Shown here piece by piece: positions 1 to 6,264 of a stretch of DNA of 6,291 nucleotides. The notes beneath the pieces were generated by a model that ran no database searches, was not told the origin of the DNA, and worked only from the letters and a program-made list of their open reading frames with translations. The DNA comes from Propionibacteriaceae bacterium (GTDB lineage: Bacteria; Actinomycetota; Actinomycetes; Propionibacteriales; Propionibacteriaceae). The stretch spans positions 1 through 6,291 of the forward strand of contig PMLO01000261.1 in assembly GCA_003158895.1 (NCBI GenBank), written 5' to 3'. The position numbers and the translations under genes are program-made. Each line of letters opens with the position of its first letter. The first letter of the stretch is position 1.

Positions 1-336
1 CAACAGCGCGTTCCTGTTGCTGCTGCTGTTGTGGGGCGGCTGGACTATCGGGGCGCCGACAGAGGTCAGATGCGCGAAGGCTCTGTCGACGTCGTCGGTC
101 CAGACGACCAGCGCCATGTTGGGGCTTCCGGGCGATTCATCGACCCCGTGGGCGGTCTTGCCAGCTTCCACGGTGCCCAGCCCGAGGGTGAAACCGCCCA
201 ACGCTAGTTCGACGTGCTCGGGCGTTCCTTCTTGGAGGTGCGGAAAGGTCTCCTCGAATCCGAGCAGGTCGCGGTAGAAGGCGAGTCCGGCTTCGCTGTC
301 GGCCGTGTACTGATTGACGAGTGCGGTGGCGAACAT
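1..336 (-). CDS. VOC family protein (glyoxalase/bleomycin resistance fold), 3' end cut by window edge
   Basis: An open frame of 112 codons starts at the ATG at 336-334 and runs off the left edge without a stop. The translation begins MFATALVNQYTADSE and has the typical VOC first half: a short strand, then LAFYRDLLGFEE (about residues 18-29), then EHVELALGGFTLGLG (about 40-54). The second half follows with NMALVVWTDDVDRAFAHL and GAPIVQPPH. Proteins of this type are usually about 120-130 residues, so perhaps 10-20 residues are missing. VOC proteins bind or convert small molecules (isomerases, dioxygenases, antibiotic-binding proteins). Nothing here fixes the substrate, and the usual metal ligands cannot be assigned with confidence. 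The Shine-Dalgarno is weak (GCGGGG just before the ATG). In-frame TTG (345) and GTG (375) starts also exist, but the domain begins at the ATG. A small CAG-rich tract near the edge encodes a serine run. It lies downstream of the Abi gene on the same strand, 194 bases away, so it is probably not in one operon with it. Confidence 0.8.
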   Translation of the reverse strand, partial: MFATALVNQYTADSEAGLAFYRDLLGFEETFPHLQEGTPEHVELALGGFTLGLGTVEAGKTAHGVDESPGSPNMALVVWTDDVDRAFAHLTSVGAPIVQPPHNSSSNRNALL

Positions 337-530
337 GCCCCGCAACGCAAGTGTGGACGGATCGGCCCGTCCCACATCGCACTGGCTGAATCATCTCCTC
401 GCTGCGGCATTTAGAAGGGAGCGTTTGAGGGCAGGGCGTTGCCGGGAGAAGCGAGACAATGCCTAGGGAAGTCCGGAGCTCAACGGCGTCCGACCTACGT
501 GGCTACGAGCGTTAGGCCGGGTCGCAACTA
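337..530. other. Intergenic stretch between the Abi gene and the VOC gene
   Basis: I see no coding frame with family resemblance and no clean hairpin terminator here. It must hold the end of the Abi transcript and any promoter of the VOC gene, but no convincing -35/-10 pair stands out. Confidence 0.5.
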
Positions 531-1361
531 TTAGCGCCCATGCTCCTTCTCAAGCAATTGCAGCATGTACTCGGCCACGCTGCAGGCCTCTCTGACCACG
601 AGGAGCGCTAGATCCTCGCTGACGCCAGTGGGCAGAGTCCGTCCATGACCAGTTCCTTGAAGGTTCCTGAGTTCGTTCACGTTCTCGGCGATCGTCCAGG
701 ACGACTGGTGGATGGCCCGGATTTGTTTGTAGCCTAAGAGAGACTGGTCGACCTTGTCGGGCAAGATGCCGAGGCGTTCGCGTGCGATGTACCAGATCGC
801 GTTGAAATCCATGTCTTTCGCAACAGGCATGCCTAGTTCTTCCAACACAAACTTCGCGACAGCCTCGAGAAGGTCCTTTGCGGTTCCGATGGCCAGCGCA
901 GGATCCGCGCCGCTGCCTCGAAGTCGCTCCAATGTCTCATCTAGAGCGGCGCGTCCCCCGGTCTCCAGGTCGGCTCGGGTCACGGTTCTCAGTTGTCCGT
1001 CGTCGGTCAGCTTCCATCCCGATCGGGACAGAGCTGCCTTGAGACGGACTTCATCTTCGGATCGTTCTGCCGCGGGCAGACCAATCAATCCGGCATGCCG
1101 CAGCGCGGACAGCAGACCGTCGAGCAGCTTCTGCCCTCCCCCGTACCGCGACGAACGCGTGAAGGCGCTCATGACCCTATGTTCTTTGTTGGGACCCGTC
1201 GCTTGAGGGTCGTACTGATAGTCATCGTTCAGCCCGGCCCCGATAAGAACTCGGGTGATGACGGAGTGCGTGGGACCATCTCCGCCGTGGAAGAAGGCGC
1301 CTACGGCTGCGGCGATGTCGTCTGAAATCGGGCCAGATGTCACGGTATCGATGCTATACAC
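531..1361 (-). CDS. Abortive infection family protein with Abi_C-type C-terminal domain
   Basis: This 276-residue soluble protein has no signal peptide or membrane segment. The C-terminal half matches the Abi_C pattern: IGTAKDLLEAVAKFVLEE (about 158-175), a central helical part, and LRNLQGTGHGR (231-241), then a closing helix ending in EKEHGR. R232-N233-x5-H239 fits the R-polar-x(3-5)-H signature of HEPN RNases. The N-terminal part (about 10-65, with FFHGGDGPTHS and NKEHRV) looks like the N-terminal module often joined to Abi_C. Family knowledge: Abi proteins stop phage production by arresting or killing the infected cell, often by cutting RNA. The trigger and target here are unknown. The GTG start at 1361 is forced, because an in-frame TAG lies six bases upstream; a second GTG at 1343 (residue 7) is possible. 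No good Shine-Dalgarno precedes either, so translation may be leaderless. It is divergent from the membrane protein/exonuclease operon. Confidence 0.82.
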   Translation of the reverse strand: MYSIDTVTSGPISDDIAAAVGAFFHGGDGPTHSVITRVLIGAGLNDDYQYDPQATGPNKEHRVMSAFTRSSRYGGGQKLLDGLLSALRHAGLIGLPAAERSEDEVRLKAALSRSGWKLTDDGQLRTVTRADLETGGRAALDETLERLRGSGADPALAIGTAKDLLEAVAKFVLEELGMPVAKDMDFNAIWYIARERLGILPDKVDQSLLGYKQIRAIHQSSWTIAENVNELRNLQGTGHGRTLPTGVSEDLALLVVREACSVAEYMLQLLEKEHGR

Positions 1362-1856
1362 CGCCTAGCCGACTGTGTGACGAGAGCTGCTGGTATTGCG
1401 CTTGAGTGGACACCACGATTTGCTGTGGGCAAGTCAGCCATCCGCGTGGCGGGCGAACATTGAGCTGCCCGGTGACCCCTCGCGCCGCTGCAGGACGTTC
1501 GTCAGCGTTCGTGCCGTGGGGACACAGACGTGGCCAGAGGGGTGGCCTCCATGATCGACGACAGCCGGATCCTTCGGCTGCGCGAGGAGGGTCACGCAGG
1601 CAGACCCCAACCACGGCAGAACGGGACGTTTGGGAGAAGTCCAGCCTCATCCTGCTCGAACCCCTCGCATGACATGGAACTCGCGGCGCGTTACCCATCC
1701 GGATGGAGAGTCGGCTTCGGGCGATACGAACGAGGATGGATGCCACGGCGGACTGACCGACCATGACTGCGCCGGTCGCGGACGTTCCGCGGCCGAGCCG
1801 CGGGTCAGCTCATCGCCTAGAGGCCCTCGGCCAGGTCTGCGCACGGACACACGGAT
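1362..1856. other. Divergent intergenic region without a convincing gene
   Basis: Nearly 500 bases lie between the starts of the Abi gene and the membrane-protein gene. Open frames exist on both strands, but none shows a domain or sustained codon bias. One exception is the first ~17 codons from the ATG at 1551 (MIDDSRILRLREEGHAG), which read like the start of a helix-turn-helix or transposase protein and are preceded by GGGGTGG. The likeness ends abruptly, so it may be a decayed gene remnant. The region must contain the promoters of both divergent genes, but no clear -35/-10 pair was found. A GC-rich hairpin lies at 1787-1803. Confidence 0.5.
1787..1803. repeat. GC-rich hairpin CCGCGG-N5-CCGCGG upstream of the membrane-protein gene
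   Basis: Two copies of the self-complementary hexamer CCGCGG are separated by five bases (CCGAG), giving a possible 6-bp stem with a 5-base loop. It lies about 54 bases before the first start codon of the downstream gene. It could be a leader hairpin, an operator, or chance in GC-rich DNA. No T-run follows, so a classical terminator is unlikely. Confidence 0.3.
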
Positions 1857-2660
1857 ATGCTCCCGTGCATGGCGTCCAATCCCCTGTACCGAACAGCAGC
1901 GAACTTGAGTTCAGCAATTGTCGCGATCATTCTCAGTGTCCTGGGTCTCGCGATGCTCCTTGTTGCTCAGTGGGTAGTACCTGCTACGTGGCTTGGCGGT
2001 TCAGCGTTCGTCGCCCAACTCGGCGGACTCCTTCTGGCCACTGGCATTGTGACGGTTGGCTGGGAGATGCTTGGTAGGCGTCACTTCGCCCGTGAGCTGA
2101 TGGATATGGCTGGTTTTAGTCACGACCTACAACGTTCCGGAGTTGTGCGCATAGACACCCAGTATTTAGACACGGCAATATGGAACGAGTTATTCGAGAA
2201 TGTCACCAAGCTCGACGTATTGGTCGCCTATGCGGCTACCTGGCGCAACTCGCACCGAAAGGATCTTGAGCGGGTCGCGGCTAAGCCTGGCTCTCGAATC
2301 CGTGTCTACCTCCCGGATCCGAATGATGACCTCACGTTGAGAACCCTCGCGCATCGCTTCAACACGACACCGGAGGCGCTGCGGTCGAAGATCGAGGAAG
2401 CGGCGAAGGACTTTGCTTCACTCGGAAGGGACGGCGGGGGGACGGTGGAGGTGTGGTATCGGGCCGGCGACCTGCTGTTCAGCTGCTACCGCTTCGACAC
2501 CCGGGCCGTGATCACGCTGTACAGCCACACGCGAGAACGTCTGACCTCCGTGCCAACCTTTGTGACGAAGGAGGGCGATCTGTATGCATTCGTCCGCAGC
2601 GAGCTCGATGCCATCGAGAGCGGTGCTAGGCGCTACCAGCCCGTCACAGAGAAGGATTGA
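1857..2660 (+). CDS. Two-pass membrane protein with cytoplasmic PLD-like (DUF5919-like) domain
   Basis: The 267-residue product has two hydrophobic segments, about residues 18-41 and 46-69, joined by a short loop (VPATWLGG). A soluble domain follows from about 75 to the end, probably in the cytoplasm. Its strands and helices run in the order of phospholipase-D-like folds as in DUF5919-type proteins: LDVLVAYAATWR (119-130), RIRVYLPDP (147-155), a long helix around RFNTTPEALRSKIEEA, TVEVWYRAG (196-204), YRFDTRAVITLY (211-222) and VPTFVTKEGDLYAF. The catalytic HxKxxxxD motif is absent: H133-x-K135 occurs but without the D at the right place. The domain may therefore sense or bind rather than hydrolyse. 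The start is either ATG 1857 or ATG 1869; neither has a strong Shine-Dalgarno. The middle of the gene uses more A/T-ending codons than the integrase, a possible sign of transfer. The exonuclease gene starts eight bases after its stop, so they form an operon. The family assignment is by pattern only. Confidence 0.72.
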   Translation: MLPCMASNPLYRTAANLSSAIVAIILSVLGLAMLLVAQWVVPATWLGGSAFVAQLGGLLLATGIVTVGWEMLGRRHFARELMDMAGFSHDLQRSGVVRIDTQYLDTAIWNELFENVTKLDVLVAYAATWRNSHRKDLERVAAKPGSRIRVYLPDPNDDLTLRTLAHRFNTTPEALRSKIEEAAKDFASLGRDGGGTVEVWYRAGDLLFSCYRFDTRAVITLYSHTRERLTSVPTFVTKEGDLYAFVRSELDAIESGARRYQPVTEKD

Positions 2661-2667
2661 GCCCAAC

Positions 2668-3279
2668 ATGCTCCTCGAGACGACCCACCATGACCTCACG
2701 GCAGAGCAGTTCGAGTACTTCACAGCGGTCCCGCAGGTGGCCTGGGACATCGAGACCACGGGTCTCAACTGGAGGGTTGACTCGATCGGCACCTGTCAAC
2801 TCACAGACGGGTCAAGGACGGTGATCGTCCAAGTTGACGGACGTCGCCCGGAGCGGCTCGCCGCGCTGGTGGAGAGTGGGGTCCAGAAGGTGTTCCACCA
2901 CGCCATGTTCGACCTGCGTTTCATGGCCCGTGGCTGGGGAGTCGTGCCCGCCGAGATCGCCTGCACCAAGATCGCGGCGAAGATCCTGAACCCGAACGCG
3001 GCGCCGGAGTCAAGGAGCCTGAAGTCTCTACTACGCGAGAAACTGGGAATGTCGATATCCAAGGACCAGCAGCGATCCGATTGGCTGCGAGAAGAGCTCT
3101 CGGCTGACCAACTCCGGTACGCCGCAATAGACGTTGCATACCTATCAAGACTGCTGGAGCGACTGTTGGACGAACTCCGGGAGCAGGGAACGCTTGAGCT
3201 GGCTCTGATGTCCTTCGAGTACATACCGACGCGCGTCCAACTTGACCTTTGCGGCGCGGAAGATGTCTTCACATACTGA
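2668..3279 (+). CDS. RNase D-like DEDDy 3'-5' exonuclease, single domain
   Basis: The 203-residue protein is one exonuclease domain of the DEDDy class. Motif I is WDIETTGL (D27, E29). Motif II is FHHAMFDLRFM (D82). Motif III is LRYAAIDVAYL (Y151, D155). Between them, K132 and the SDWLREELSADQL segment are typical of RNase D. All five catalytic positions are present, so it should remove nucleotides from 3' ends of RNA or DNA using two metal ions. E. coli RNase D is about 375 residues with C-terminal HRDC domains; these are missing here, so this is the catalytic core alone, closer to stand-alone exonucleases of accessory DNA. The ATG at 2668 is chosen because the domain begins just after it and AAGGA, overlapping the stop of the upstream gene, lies 11 bases before it, implying coupled translation with the membrane protein. 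An in-frame ATG at 2584 would overlap that gene by 77 bases and adds only non-family sequence. Substrate is unknown. Confidence 0.87.
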   Translation: MLLETTHHDLTAEQFEYFTAVPQVAWDIETTGLNWRVDSIGTCQLTDGSRTVIVQVDGRRPERLAALVESGVQKVFHHAMFDLRFMARGWGVVPAEIACTKIAAKILNPNAAPESRSLKSLLREKLGMSISKDQQRSDWLREELSADQLRYAAIDVAYLSRLLERLLDELREQGTLELALMSFEYIPTRVQLDLCGAEDVFTY

Positions 3280-3307
3280 CTACCCGGTGCGCCGGTTAAA
3301 GGATCAC
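3280..3307. other. Short tail-to-tail gap between exonuclease and DUF3800 gene
   Basis: Only 28 bases separate two converging stop codons. A small CCGG-TGCG-CCGG dyad (3284-3295) could be part of a weak two-way terminator, but the stem is only four pairs. Confidence 0.25.
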
Positions 3308-4374
3308 CTAATTCCCACGAAAGGCCACCTGCGCGAGTGCCGACCAGGTGGCCTCTGGGATGTTGGCGTCCCACGTGTACCACTTGTCGTGAATCATGGC
3401 GAGGTCATGTATGACTGCTTGCGCATCTGGGTTAAGCGGCTCACCGAGCTTCAGCTTCGTGAAGACACTCCTTAGGAACCCCGCGAGAAGGTCTGCCGCC
3501 TGCACCAGGGGCTCATTTGCTGAGTCGGCCATGCGCAGCCCCGTGACGGTTGGCATAGCCAAGTACATCAGCGAATCCTCAACCTGATAGACGCCCGTGC
3601 CGTCGGCATCACGAAAATACCCCCTCATCGTCTCGAATAGTGCGTCGAACCGAACGAGCTCGTCGTGCACGATCTCGACGTCGAGGGCGTTCAGGCGCAA
3701 GAACCCCTCTAGCCTCTGGAGGAGCGCGAAGAGTGTGTGCCCGGTTGTCGTTCGGAGCCAGACGTCTACCGCGAACTCGCGCTGGATGTCTGCGATCCCC
3801 TTCGCCGTGACGTCAGCCAGGACGGCGGCAGCATCGGTCGCGCCCAAAGCGGCGGAGCGCTCGCGCAGCCGATCGGCCATCCCACGAACATCGCCGGCTG
3901 GTGGTTCGGTTCCCCCGCGCACAGCCAGCCGGCGAACTCGCCAAGGATCGATTGTTCGCTAAGTACCATTTCTGCCAGCTCCTTCTTCACCCTGAAGGCG
4001 CTGGTGAATCCAGTCATTAGGTTGGTGTTGTACTCAGGATCGAAGAAGGTCTCGATGATCTTCGCCGCAGTTTGATAATCTTTGTCCGCGACAAGGAAGA
4101 ATGGCACGGACGCGTTCTGGCGGAAGAATTCGAACATGGCCCTGAAGATTGCGGCACCGTTGGCCCGCTTGCCGATCTTCGACCACTTGAGCTCGCCCCC
4201 CTGGATTCTGTGTCTTTCGCGGATTCCATCGAGCGCCGAGATCAGGGCGTTTTCCACGCCGCGAGGAACCAGCCAGCCAGCGTAGGTGAAGACTGGTTGA
4301 TCTGGGTCGGCCCAGTTGACGCCGGTATTGCCACTTTCATCGCAATAGAAGGTCGCTGCTCCCACCGACGTCAT
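3308..4374 (-). pseudogene. DUF3800 domain protein, reading frame split by a frameshift
   Basis: Two overlapping frames together give one DUF3800 protein of about 355 residues. The N-terminal part (4374 down to about 3912; its frame closes at 3766) has the family hallmark FYCDESGNTG (D12-E13-S14), then YAGWLVP, GELKWSK and FFLVADKDY. The C-terminal part (frame ending in TAG at 3308) has EIVHDELVRF, GLRMADS and LVQAADLLAGFLRS, which are the usual later motifs of the same family. The frames meet at five G residues on the coding strand (3912-3916). One more G would restore a continuous protein, so the cause is a base deletion, a sequencing error, phase variation or -1 slippage. DUF3800 proteins have DE-rich conserved sites suggesting a metal-dependent nuclease-like fold, and they are frequent in mobile and defence loci; the biochemical role is not settled. 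The start is ATG 4374, with GGAG directly against it. GTG 4365 has GGAG at an ideal nine-base distance and may be the real one. Confidence 0.75.
3912..3916 (-). other. G5 homopolymer at the DUF3800 frameshift
   Basis: On the coding strand the local reading is TGC GCG GGG GAA in the upstream frame and GGG GGA ACC in the downstream frame. This needs a one-base backward step or one added G. The heptamer is not a canonical X-XXY-YYZ slippery site, because GAA would have to re-pair as GGA. The downstream frame's own GTG (3922) has no Shine-Dalgarno, so it is unlikely to start a separate gene. Confidence 0.6.
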
Positions 4375-4535
4375 CTCCGCCACCCCCAAACCGTCGCTAG
4401 TTGTGCTGCTCACAGGTGACGCACTGCGCCGACAGAACGATGCCACACTCCTGGATAGACCTGCCAGGAAGTTGTTGCACAGGGTGCTGCGGGTCATGGG
4501 TCGTCTTGCCGTTGTCAGCCGGACTCGCCCACCCG

Positions 4536-4545
4536 GTGGCGCCAC
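4536..4545. repeat. Perfect 10-bp palindrome GTGGCGCCAC
   Basis: The sequence GTGGCGCCAC is its own reverse complement. Its half GTGGCGC recurs in the 17-bp dyad at 4624-4640, so the two may be binding sites for one protein. It lies about 160 bases upstream of the DUF3800 start. Confidence 0.4.
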
Positions 4546-4565
4546 TTGCGCGGCTAACCGCGCGA
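4546..4565. repeat. 8-bp hairpin with CTAA loop
   Basis: GCGCGG and CCGCGC flank a four-base CTAA loop, extended by one G.T wobble and one T-A pair to an eight-pair stem. There is no T-run on either side. It could serve as an actinobacterial-style terminator for the leftward integrase transcript or be an operator; neither is proved. Confidence 0.3.
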
Positions 4566-4623
4566 CCTTACATACCCAGGCCCGTCAATGGGCGGAGGGA
4601 CGCGACCTGTCATTGGCAGTTTC

Positions 4624-4640
4624 GCGCCACGACGTGGCGC
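4624..4640 (-). terminator. 17-bp dyad downstream of the integrase, possible terminator or operator
   Basis: GCGCCACG and CGTGGCGC surround one central A, a perfect dyad of 8-bp arms about 80 bases past the integrase stop. As RNA the one-base loop is tight but the inner pairs can open. On the minus strand it is not followed by a T-run, though GC-rich actinobacteria often terminate without one. Because its half-sites match the palindrome at 4536-4545, a protein-binding site is an equal alternative. Confidence 0.3.
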
Positions 4641-4653
4641 TCATGAACTCGCT

Positions 4654-4701
4654 GTACTCGGCAGTTCCGGATGTCTGCGTCCCATCCCGTACTCGGCCGT
4701 T
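4654..4701 (+). repeat. Imperfect direct repeats GTACTCGGC(A/C)GTT beside integrase stop
   Basis: Two 13-base copies (4654-4666 and 4689-4701) differ at one base and are 35 bases apart start to start, close to the integrase 3' end. Paired short direct repeats here could be integrase arm-type sites. A shorter match (GTACTCGGC) occurs inside the integrase gene near 5787, so chance is possible. Confidence 0.3.
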
Positions 4702-4719
4702 GCGCGTGGGCCCTGTGGG

Positions 4720-6087
4720 CTAACGTCTTGTACCGCTCTCGATCATCTTGGAGACGTTGTCGGCGACGGCGGCTAGGTAGTCGATCTCGGCGCGTTGGTA
4801 GCGGAGGGCCATCTTGGGGGAGGTGTGGCCGGCGATGGCCTGTACAGCTCGCAGGTTGCCGCTGGAGAGCCGGTAGGCCCAAGTGAGGCCGGTCACGCGG
4901 GTGCCGTGGAAGATGTAGCCGCCGTTGCCGACTAGGAGGTCGCGGATACGCTGCGACTCGTCGCTCTCGGGTTCGCCGGTCTGCCGACGGCGGCACTCGG
5001 CTTCGAGTTCCATCTGTGTGGCGACCGACTGGCACGCCCTTTTGAAGGCCTTGAGCCAGTCGGCGGACTTGACCGGCTCTCCATCCTGGGTTCGCCAGAA
5101 CAGCAACCCGTTGCGGCCCAGCTGGGCGTGGTCGCGCAGGTGGGCCTTCACGTCGTCCACGAGGACCGCCGGGATGGGCAGCGTGCGAGTGGCGATGCCG
5201 CGGCGGGCCGTCTTCAACCGGCCGAGGGAGGTGATGTTGTTGTACTGCTTGACCGCGCGTTCGACCTTGGCAGTGGGGATCTCGCCATCGAGGTTGAAGT
5301 CCTGCCGTTGCAGCGCTCGCACCTCGCCTGAGCGCATCGCCATCACGCCTCCCATGAGCACGCCGAGGCGGAACCTCTCCGGCATCGCGTCGGCCACCGC
5401 GAAGAGAACGTCGACCGGTAGCGGGTCCATGTCGCTCTCTTTGTTCGCCTGGGCGTCGCGGGCATCCCGGAGCCGGACGGGGTTGATGGCGACGAGCTCG
5501 TCGTCGAGGGCGTAGTTCATGATCGCGCGAAGAAGGTTGTACGCCTGCTTGCACGACGCCTCCTTCTGCACGAGCGGCAGGCCGGCCCACCACTGACGTA
5601 CGTGGGCACGCGTCAGCTCGGTGACCCTGATGTGGCCGATGCCGACCTTCACGAGCGGGCGACCCCTGGTGCCGCCCCGGCGAGTCTTGCTCGTGGGCTC
5701 GGCGTTGATGTAGAGCCTCAGCAGTCCTCGGTACTTGTCCGCCGTGACGGGGGAGAGGTTGTGGCGCCGGCAGTACCGATCTCCGTACTCGGCGACGGTC
5801 GGCATCATGTCCGCGATCTTCCGCAGGTACTCGTCCTGCTCGATCTCCGCACGCGCCTGGCGGATGCGCTCGCCCGGCGGCGTCCAGTCGTCCCGGTCGA
5901 CCAGCCGATGCTCGCGGTCCAGCCATGCGTAGGCATCCCCACGCGTCTCGAAGATCTGCGGAGCCGTGAAGCGGACGCCCCGCTCGACGCCCCAGATCCC
6001 GCCGTGAACATACGACGCCTGCCAGCGTCCGCTGCCCTTTCGGGGTACCTCTCGAACCGTGCCCCATGTACCCTTAGTACGTGCCAT
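4720..6087 (-). CDS. Site-specific tyrosine recombinase/integrase
   Basis: This 455-residue phage/plasmid-type integrase has the usual three parts. The N-terminal arm-binding domain (about 1-60) has GTVREVPRKGSGRWQASY and the ETRGDAYAWLDREH helix. The SAM-like core-binding domain (about 95-200) includes TVAEYGDRYCRRHNLSP. The catalytic domain (about 222-440) has R252 in MRSGEVRAL, K292 in RLKTARRG, H394 and R397 in FHGTRV, H421 in AGHTSPKMALRY, and the nucleophile Y430. All catalytic positions are present, so it is probably active: it cuts and rejoins DNA at attachment sites to integrate or excise an element. There is an insert of about 30 charged residues (EAECRRRQTGEPESDESQR) before the HxxR motif. 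The start ATG 6087 is firmly set by AGGAGGT seven bases upstream. The 1.4-kb antisense frame on the same strand (start 6067) is a shadow. Which side carries the element cannot be decided from this window, and no excisionase gene is visible. Confidence 0.95.
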   Translation of the reverse strand: MARTKGTWGTVREVPRKGSGRWQASYVHGGIWGVERGVRFTAPQIFETRGDAYAWLDREHRLVDRDDWTPPGERIRQARAEIEQDEYLRKIADMMPTVAEYGDRYCRRHNLSPVTADKYRGLLRLYINAEPTSKTRRGGTRGRPLVKVGIGHIRVTELTRAHVRQWWAGLPLVQKEASCKQAYNLLRAIMNYALDDELVAINPVRLRDARDAQANKESDMDPLPVDVLFAVADAMPERFRLGVLMGGVMAMRSGEVRALQRQDFNLDGEIPTAKVERAVKQYNNITSLGRLKTARRGIATRTLPIPAVLVDDVKAHLRDHAQLGRNGLLFWRTQDGEPVKSADWLKAFKRACQSVATQMELEAECRRRQTGEPESDESQRIRDLLVGNGGYIFHGTRVTGLTWAYRLSSGNLRAVQAIAGHTSPKMALRYQRAEIDYLAAVADNVSKMIESGTRR

Positions 6088-6093
6088 CAGATG

Positions 6094-6100
6094 ACCTCCT
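6094..6100 (-). promoter_or_regulatory. Strong ribosome binding site of the integrase
   Basis: AGGAGGT on the minus strand lies six bases before the integrase ATG, a near-perfect match to the anti-Shine-Dalgarno and the best such site in the window. It decides the start codon at 6087. Confidence 0.85.
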
Positions 6101-6103
6101 GAG

Positions 6104-6122
6104 GACCGATCTTGTATCGGTC
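6104..6122. promoter_or_regulatory. Inverted repeat GACCGAT-N5-ATCGGTC at the integrase transcription start, possible operator
   Basis: Perfect 7-bp arms are separated by five bases, placed between the predicted -10 box (6124-6129) and the ribosome binding site. The expected transcription start falls inside it. This position is typical of a repressor operator, or in the RNA a hairpin beside the ribosome binding site that could dampen translation. Confidence 0.55.
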
Positions 6123-6123
6123 G

Positions 6124-6152
6124 AGGATACGCCTAGAAGTGTGCGCTATCAA
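6124..6152 (-). promoter_or_regulatory. Predicted sigma-70-type promoter of the integrase
   Basis: On the minus strand, TTGATA (-35, 6152-6147) and TATCCT (-10, 6129-6124) are separated by exactly 17 bases. They match the consensus at five of six and four of six positions. The start would fall some seven bases further on, about 30 bases before the integrase ATG. The overlap with the inverted repeat at 6104-6122 supports regulated expression. Confidence 0.55.
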
Positions 6153-6208
6153 TGCGTTCAGGTGGCTGCAGCACGCCCTGGCATGACTACGCAGCGTCGG
6201 ACAAAGAG

Positions 6209-6238
6209 GATGCATTATCGGGCGGGAAGATAAGCATC
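6209..6238. repeat. Inverted repeat GATGC(A)TTATC / GATAAGCATC
   Basis: Arms of ten bases, one carrying an extra A, flank a nine-base GC-rich spacer (6220-6228). It lies about 60 bases upstream of the predicted integrase -35 box. It could bind a regulator or excisionase-type protein; the match is too long to dismiss easily but no function is shown. Confidence 0.4.
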
Positions 6239-6264
6239 ACCCCTAGTCGGAGCACGAATGCCAT

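Larger units (their letters stand above)
4375..4719. other. Gene-poor stretch between DUF3800 gene and integrase 3' end
   Basis: About 345 bases hold no frame with family likeness. I found no tRNA or other recognisable attachment gene. It contains several palindromes (4536-4545, 4546-4565, 4624-4640) and a pair of 13-base direct repeats. It must include the DUF3800 promoter and integrase terminator, and is a plausible site for an attachment site next to the integrase 3' end. Confidence 0.45.

Noticed and set aside
1..35. CAG/CTG-rich tract as a possible repeat array
   Set aside because: Only a few units long and explained as serine/asparagine codons in the VOC gene.
137..410. Two minus-strand frames of 85 and 68 codons near the left edge
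   Set aside because: The true frame there is the VOC gene, which runs off the window edge; the others are shadows.
1354..1764. A 136-codon minus-strand frame overlapping the Abi start
   Set aside because: No family likeness, no ribosome binding site and composition typical of random high-GC frames.
2796..3383. A 195-codon minus-strand frame opposite the exonuclease
   Set aside because: Serine/arginine-rich antisense shadow of a gene whose exonuclease motifs are unmistakable.
3597..3962. Plus-strand frames opposite the DUF3800 gene
   Set aside because: They mirror the minus-strand coding bias and show no domain.
4375..4719. Search for a tRNA as attachment site
   Set aside because: No T-loop motif (GGTTCGAATCC or its complement) and no cloverleaf pattern seen on either strand.
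4403..4723. A 106-codon plus-strand frame in the gene-poor stretch
   Set aside because: No likeness to a protein family, no good ribosome binding site, and it runs through the palindromes and into the integrase 3' end.
4610..6067. A 485-codon open frame on the minus strand inside the integrase region
   Set aside because: It is a shadow of the integrase in another frame: rich in R, G, P and H, no domain, while the other frame has all integrase catalytic residues and a perfect ribosome binding site.
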